Shown here piece by piece: positions 60,020 to 64,000 of a stretch of DNA of 64,000 bases. A program made the position numbers and the translations under genes. The first letter of the stretch is position 1. Every line of letters starts with the position of its first letter. The notes under the pieces are model-generated. The model worked only from the letters and a program-made list of their open reading frames with translations. It was not told the DNA's origin and did not search any database. Source of the DNA: Pseudomonas protegens (GTDB lineage Bacteria > Pseudomonadota > Gammaproteobacteria > Pseudomonadales > Pseudomonadaceae); the NCBI RefSeq assembly GCF_013407925.2, contig NZ_CP060201.1, positions 2,914,001 to 2,978,000 on the forward strand, written 5' to 3'.

Positions 60020-61086
60020 TGCGCGCGATCCTCGTCGATTTTGACTTTCTGCCCCGGCTTGAGGCTGTTGACCCCGGCACTGACCACGCGCTCGCCGGGC
60101 TTGACCCCTTGGCCGATCAGCGCCGAATCCGCGTCGCGGCTGAGCACCTTGATCTCACGCGGGGCGACGGTCTGGCTCTGCGGGTCGATGACCCAGATCC
60201 GGGTCTGGCCATCCACCTCTTGCAGGGCACTGAGCGGCAACTCGGTGCGCGGCGCGATGGCCGAGCTCAGGGTCACGCTGATGGCGGTGCCCAGGCGAAA
60301 GGCCTCGGGGGTGTCCTTGAGGGTCAGGCGCGCGCGCCGGGTGCGGGTCGCGCTCTGGGCCTGGGGCTCGATCTCGCGCACGGTGGCGGTGGTGCTGATG
60401 CTCGGGTCCAGTTGTGCGGCGACCTTGAATTCCACGTCCGCCGGCAGTTGGTCCACCAGGCTCGCCGGCAGGTCGATCACCGCTTCCTTGATCTCCGGCC
60501 GGGCCAGGGTCACCACCTGCTGGCCGGCGGTCACCACCTGTCCGGCTTCGGCGTTCCAGGCGGTGACCACGCCGCCGTGATCGCTGCGCAACTGGCTGTA
60601 GTTGAGCTGGTCCTGGGCCTGGCGCAGCGCCGCCTTGGCCTGATCCAGGGCGGCGCCGGTGGTCTTCAGGTCGGTCTGGGCGATGTCCAGTTGCGCCTGG
60701 GCGCCGACCCCACGGTCAAACAGCTCCTGCTGGCGCCGGGCATTGGCCTGGGCGTTGATCCACTGCGCCTCGACCTTGGCCAGGTCGCCCTGGGCGGCCC
60801 GCAACTGGTTCTGCTGGTCGGTGGGGTCGAGGGTCGCCAGCAAGTCCCCGGGGCCGACTTCGGCGCCGACATCGACCGCGCGGTTGGCGATGCGCCCCGG
60901 CACCCGGAAGCCCAGGTTGGTTTCATAACGGGCCTGGATGTTACCGGCAAAGCGCCCCAGGCTTTCCTCGGACTGCGCCACCACCCGGATCGACAGCACC
61001 GGACGCACCGGTTCCGGCGCCGGTTCTTCCCTGGAGCAGCCCGGTAGCAGGGCGGCGGCGCACAACAGTGGCAGCAGGCGCTTCAT
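60016..61086 (-). CDS. triB: RND periplasmic adaptor lipoprotein TriB-like
   Basis: A 356-residue lipoprotein with a lipobox (AALLPGC, Cys near residue 16). It is a membrane fusion protein: a beta-barrel-sandwich split around a coiled coil at about residues 80-150 (GDLAKVEAQWINAQANARRQ), then QLRSDHGGVVTAWNAEAGQV near 170, a beta-barrel, and a membrane-proximal domain. It lies between triA and triC with 4-bp overlaps on both sides. Confidence 0.92.
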   Translation of the reverse strand: MKRLLPLLCAAALLPGCSREEPAPEPVRPVLSIRVVAQSEESLGRFAGNIQARYETNLGFRVPGRIANRAVDVGAEVGPGDLLATLDPTDQQNQLRAAQGDLAKVEAQWINAQANARRQQELFDRGVGAQAQLDIAQTDLKTTGAALDQAKAALRQAQDQLNYSQLRSDHGGVVTAWNAEAGQVVTAGQQVVTLARPEIKEAVIDLPASLVDQLPADVEFKVAAQLDPSISTTATVREIEPQAQSATRTRRARLTLKDTPEAFRLGTAISVTLSSAIAPRTELPLSALQEVDGQTRIWVIDPQSQTVAPREIKVLSRDADSALIGQGVKPGERVVSAGVNSLKPGQKVKIDEDRAQ

Positions 61087-62177
61087 GGTTGCGCTCCCTG
61101 ATCGTCGCCGCTGGCGGCAATCTCCACCCTCATCCCCGGGTGCAACAATTGCCCCCCCGCCACCACCACTTTCTCGCCGCCCTTGAGGCCCTCGCTGATG
61201 ATCACCTTGCCGGTCAGGTAACGCCCGACCTTGACGTTATGCAGCACGGTCTTGCCGTCCTCGCCCACCAGCCACACCGCCGGCTCGCGGAGGTTCTTGG
61301 TCAACGCCGACCAGGGCAGCACCACGCTGGCCTTGCCGTTGGCCCGGGCGGTGGCGCTGACCACCGAGCCCAGGTCCATGCCCGCCGGCAGTGCATCGAG
61401 CAGCACCTTGACCTGCACCGTGCCGCTCTGGGCCGAGACCACCGGTGTCACTTCGCGGACCTTGCCGGTGGTGGCCACCTTGGGGTTGTCCAGCAGACTG
61501 ATGTGGATGGTTTCCTGGCCCGGCGGCTCCATCAGCAGCGACTCGTAGACGTTGAACACCGCGTCGCGCTCGCCGTCCCGGGCCAGGCTGAAGATCGGCA
61601 TGGTGGCCTGCACCACCTGACCGACCTCGGCCTGGCGCGCGGTGATCACTCCCGGCGCCTCGGCCACCAGCTCGGTGTAGCTCAACTGCTCGCGGGCGTT
61701 GGCCAGTTGCGCCTGGGCCGCGCTCAGGGCGCTCTGGCTGCTGCGCAGGGCGGCCTGGGCCGAGTCGTATTCGCTCTGACTGGTGTAGCCCTTGGGCAAG
61801 AGCTTCTGCTGGCGGACAAACGCCGCGCTGGCCTGCTTGACCCGGGCCTGCTCGGCGAACACCGAGGCAGCGGCTGAGTCGACATTGGTCTGCAAGTCCT
61901 TGGGATCGAGCCGGGCCAGTACCTGCTGGGCGGAAACCCGGTCGCCGACATCCACCAGACGCTGGATGATCTTGCCGCCCACGCGGAACGACAACTCGGT
62001 CTGCACCCGGGCCTGGATGTCGCCGGTGAGGGTCACCGAAGGCGCAAAATCACTGCTCTGCACCGACTGGATCCGCACCCGCGGGTGCTCCTTCTCGGTC
62101 GGTTTTTCCGCCCCGCAGCCGCCGAGCAGAGCCAGCAGACCCAGCCCCACCATCCACTTCGAATTGAGACCGGTCAT
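61083..62177 (-). CDS. triA: RND periplasmic adaptor lipoprotein TriA-like
   Basis: A 364-residue lipoprotein (lipobox LALLGGC near residue 21). It has the same adaptor architecture: RVQTELSFRVGGKIIQRLVD near residue 56, a long coiled coil at about residues 95-160 (DSAAASVFAEQARVKQASAA), and LVAEAPGVITARQAEVGQV near 170. TriABC-type pumps need both adaptors. First gene of the operon; about 260 bp separate it from the divergent ATPase gene, including a degraded REP (62278-62394). Confidence 0.92.
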   Translation of the reverse strand: MTGLNSKWMVGLGLLALLGGCGAEKPTEKEHPRVRIQSVQSSDFAPSVTLTGDIQARVQTELSFRVGGKIIQRLVDVGDRVSAQQVLARLDPKDLQTNVDSAAASVFAEQARVKQASAAFVRQQKLLPKGYTSQSEYDSAQAALRSSQSALSAAQAQLANAREQLSYTELVAEAPGVITARQAEVGQVVQATMPIFSLARDGERDAVFNVYESLLMEPPGQETIHISLLDNPKVATTGKVREVTPVVSAQSGTVQVKVLLDALPAGMDLGSVVSATARANGKASVVLPWSALTKNLREPAVWLVGEDGKTVLHNVKVGRYLTGKVIISEGLKGGEKVVVAGGQLLHPGMRVEIAASGDDQGAQP

Positions 62178-62277
62178 GCAGACTCCTTGTGCTTGTTCGT
62201 CGCGCCAGTGACGTTACGACTGTGAGCTTAGAACAGGGTTCAACCCTTGCACGCAGCTCTCATCAGTGGGGGCTTCG

Positions 62278-62394
62278 GTGGCGAGGGAGCTTGCTCCCGC
62301 TCGGCTGCGCAGCAGCCGCAACGGCCCTCGACGCGCTCTATCCTGGCAAGCACAACGTCGGTTTCGAGGGCAGCCGCAAGCAAGCTCCCGCTCT
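62278..62394. repeat. Degenerate REP element (GTGGCGAGGGAGC family)
   Basis: GTGGCGAGGGAGCTTGCTCC is intact at 62278-62297, but the facing arm (about 62377-62394, CAAGCAAGCTCCCGCTCT) is decayed. Lies between divergent triA and the ATPase gene. Confidence 0.65.
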
Positions 62395-62436
62395 CCAAAT
62401 CAGGCACACTGCGCACCACGCAGCAGGAGACCCGAC

Positions 62437-63633
62437 ATGCTCAAGACCCTGGCGGTGGCCAATTACCGTTCCATCAACAACCTGGTGATGCCCCTCGGCC
62501 GGCTGAACCTGATCACCGGCGCCAATGGCAGCGGCAAGTCCAACCTGTACCGCGCCCTGCGCCTGCTGGCGGAAACCGCTCAGGGCGGGGTGGTCAATGC
62601 CCTGGCCAAGGAAGGCGGGTTGGAGTCGACCTTCTGGGCCGGGCCGGAGCAGATCAGCCGACGCATGAGCCAGGGCGAGGTGCCGGTCCAGGGCGGGCCG
62701 CGCAAGGCCGCCAGACGCCTGCAGCTGGGCTTTGCCGGTGAGGACTTCGGGTACGCGATCAGCCTGGGGCTGCCGGATTCCAGCGGTCATTTCATGTTGC
62801 CCGGGCACAGCCTGCCGATTGCCTCGCGCTTCACTCTCGACCCGTGGATCAAGCGTGAGAGCATCTGGGGCGGGCCCCTGTATCGCTCGGCCAGTGCCCT
62901 GGTGGACCGCCAGGGCCCGATGGTACGAGCCCGCGCGGGGCGTCAATGGGAGGTGCTGGCGCAGCATACGAGCAGCGGCGACAGCCTGTTCGACCGGGTG
63001 GGCAACCTGAGCTCATCGCCCGAGGTCCTGCATCTGCGCGAGCAGATTCGTGGCTGGCGTTTCTATGACCACTTGCGCACCGACAGCCAGGCTCCCGCGC
63101 GCCGACCACAGCTGGGCACCCGCACCCCGGTGCTGCACCACGATGGCCGGGACCTGGCCGCCGCGTTGCAGACCATTATCGAGGTGGGCGATCAGCAGGC
63201 ATTGCACGAGAGCATCAGCGACGCCTTCCCGGATTCGCGGCTGCAGATCGATGCCGTTCCGGGGGGCTTGTTCAGCGTGCAGCTGCACCAGGAAGGCTTG
63301 TTGCGACCGCTGTCGGCGGCGGAACTGTCGGACGGCACCTTGCGCTACCTGTTGCTGGTAGCGGCCTTGCTGACCCCGCGTCCGCCGAGCCTGATGGTGC
63401 TCAACGAACCGGAAACCAGCCTGCACCCGGACCTGTTGCCGGCCCTGGCGCGCCTGATCATCAGGGCTTCAGAGCAGTGCCAGGTGTGGGTGGTGTCCCA
63501 CGCCCGGCGCCTGATCGCGGCCTTGCAGGAAGCCCCCGAATGCAACTGCATCGTGCTGGAAAAACAGCTGGGCCAGACCGGCATCGTCGGCCAGCGCCTG
63601 CTGGACGAACCGGCGTGGCACTGGCCTGACTGA
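62437..63633 (+). CDS. RecF/SMC-like AAA ATPase (COG4637-type)
   Basis: A 398-residue ABC-type ATPase. Walker A is in LNLITGANGSGKSNLYRAL near residue 30; the signature-like segment LSDGTLRYLLLVAAL is near 298; Walker B is LMVLNEPETSLHP near 320, with Asn in place of the usual Asp; the switch His is in VVSHARRLI near 358. A short insert between replaces the long coiled coil of SMC proteins. It resembles predicted ATPases of the COG4637 group. AGGAGA precedes ATG 62437. It has no partner nuclease nearby; function unknown, DNA-related by family. Confidence 0.78.
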   Translation: MLKTLAVANYRSINNLVMPLGRLNLITGANGSGKSNLYRALRLLAETAQGGVVNALAKEGGLESTFWAGPEQISRRMSQGEVPVQGGPRKAARRLQLGFAGEDFGYAISLGLPDSSGHFMLPGHSLPIASRFTLDPWIKRESIWGGPLYRSASALVDRQGPMVRARAGRQWEVLAQHTSSGDSLFDRVGNLSSSPEVLHLREQIRGWRFYDHLRTDSQAPARRPQLGTRTPVLHHDGRDLAAALQTIIEVGDQQALHESISDAFPDSRLQIDAVPGGLFSVQLHQEGLLRPLSAAELSDGTLRYLLLVAALLTPRPPSLMVLNEPETSLHPDLLPALARLIIRASEQCQVWVVSHARRLIAALQEAPECNCIVLEKQLGQTGIVGQRLLDEPAWHWPD

Positions 63634-63653
63634 AAATCGCGTCCCCCACACCC

Positions 63654-63756
63654 TGTAGCCGCTGCCGAAGGCTGCGACAAGGTCCGCAGGACCTTCCGAG
63701 GCCCTCAAGAGCGGCGTCTCCTTCGGAGCCGTTCGCAGCCTTCGGCAGCGGCTACA
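63654..63756. repeat. REP doublet (GTAGCCGCTGCC family), 103 bp
   Basis: TGTAGCCGCTGCCGAAGGCT (63654-63673) faces AGCCTTCGGCAGCGGCTACA (63737-63756). About 95% identical to 56053-56156. Confidence 0.9.
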
Positions 63757-63797
63757 CAGTGGATTCAGGATCCGCTTTCAGCAGCTGACAGTACGCC

Positions 63798-64000
63798 TCA
63801 GCCCTGCCACTTGCCGCCTTCGACGATCACGCTCTCAGGCGGGGTGTCGTCGCTCAGTTCCTTGCGCACGTACTGGTCATACAGCTTGAGCAGGTATTTT
63901 TCTTCGCCGAGCTTGGCCAGTTCGGCATTCACCCAATCCCGCAGTTCGATATTGCCCTTCTTCACCGCCGGGGCAATCGGCGCCTGTTCGCCCAGGGTCT
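63798..64000 (-). CDS. Periplasmic amino-acid-type binding protein, C-terminal end (right edge cut)
   Basis: The minus-strand frame ending at TGA 63798-63800 gives 66 residues up to the edge. The segment KKGNIELRDWVNAELAKLGE, then the K-Y-L-L-K-L-Y-D-Q-Y helix, is typical of the C-terminal end of family-3 solute-binding proteins for amino acids. The tail ends in VIVEGGKWQG. The ligand and the rest of the operon are outside the window. Confidence 0.75.
   Translation of the reverse strand, partial: TLGEQAPIAPAVKKGNIELRDWVNAELAKLGEEKYLLKLYDQYVRKELSDDTPPESVIVEGGKWQG

Noticed and set aside
56867..60580. A very long rightward open frame opposite the TriC and TriB genes
   Set aside because: It is antisense to the strongly conserved RND pump. 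Its amino acids are dominated by His, Gln, Gly, Ala and Asp, as expected from the complementary strand of GC-biased codons, and no domain is visible.

Overview
The window is a high-GC gammaproteobacterial chromosome segment, almost certainly a fluorescent Pseudomonas of the P. fluorescens/protegens/chlororaphis type. Three things point there: the gene order pckA - hslO - PAP2 - hslR - rimABK - envZ/ompR - tex - thioesterase - gshA is a core Pseudomonas block; codon use is strongly GC-ending; and the spaces between genes carry Pseudomonas REP palindromes of several families (GTAGGAGCCGGCTTGCCGGC, GTAGCCGCTGCCGAAGGCTG, GTGGCGAGGGAGCTTGCTCC). I see no rRNA, tRNA, CRISPR array, prophage or insertion sequence.

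Layout. 1-9.5 kb: end of a LysR regulator, a YdeP/FdhF-like molybdopterin oxidoreductase, a glycine-zipper envelope protein, a thioesterase, a RecQ-type helicase, a polysaccharide deacetylase paired with a DUF2135/TPR protein, and a DUF1493 protein. 9.6-12.2 kb: a small accessory patch with a hipBA-type toxin-antitoxin pair, an internally deleted EamA transporter and a small hypothetical gene. 12.2-25.7 kb: the core block listed above, including rimABK (ribosomal S6 glutamylation linked to c-di-GMP) and envZ/ompR (amgS/amgR in P. aeruginosa). 25.8-29.4 kb: tauABCD. 29.5-34.6 kb: an orphan dihydrolipoyl dehydrogenase preceded by two small ORFs, then a divergent DHA2 MFS/HlyD (EmrB/EmrA-like) pump. 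34.7-40.8 kb: an apparent operon of TonB receptor, flavin monooxygenase and aldo/keto reductase under a divergent LacI-family regulator with a perfect operator palindrome. 40.8-44.1 kb: hicAB, a small membrane protein and betT with a 30-bp operator palindrome. 44.4-56.0 kb: a sulfur block (epsC, dcyD, tcyJLN, two sfnB paralogues, a second flavin monooxygenase, metQNI). 56.2-64 kb: a methyltransferase, a TriABC-like RND pump with two adaptor lipoproteins, a RecF/COG4637-like ATPase, and the end of a periplasmic amino-acid binding protein gene.

The main functional theme is sulfur scavenging: taurine uptake and oxidation, cystine and D-cysteine use, serine acetylation for cysteine synthesis, SfnB/flavin-dependent monooxygenases, and a MetNIQ importer. 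Three of these transcription units (tau, tcy, sfn) share an AT-rich AAGTKA(N)TTTAT element in the promoter region, suggesting one sulfate-starvation regulon. The sfn unit also has a possible 22-residue leader peptide whose stop overlaps the sfnB start. Other items worth a second look are a terminator-like leader before tex, a possible small RNA at 3.1-3.25 kb, and two REP doublets whose base changes keep the stem paired.
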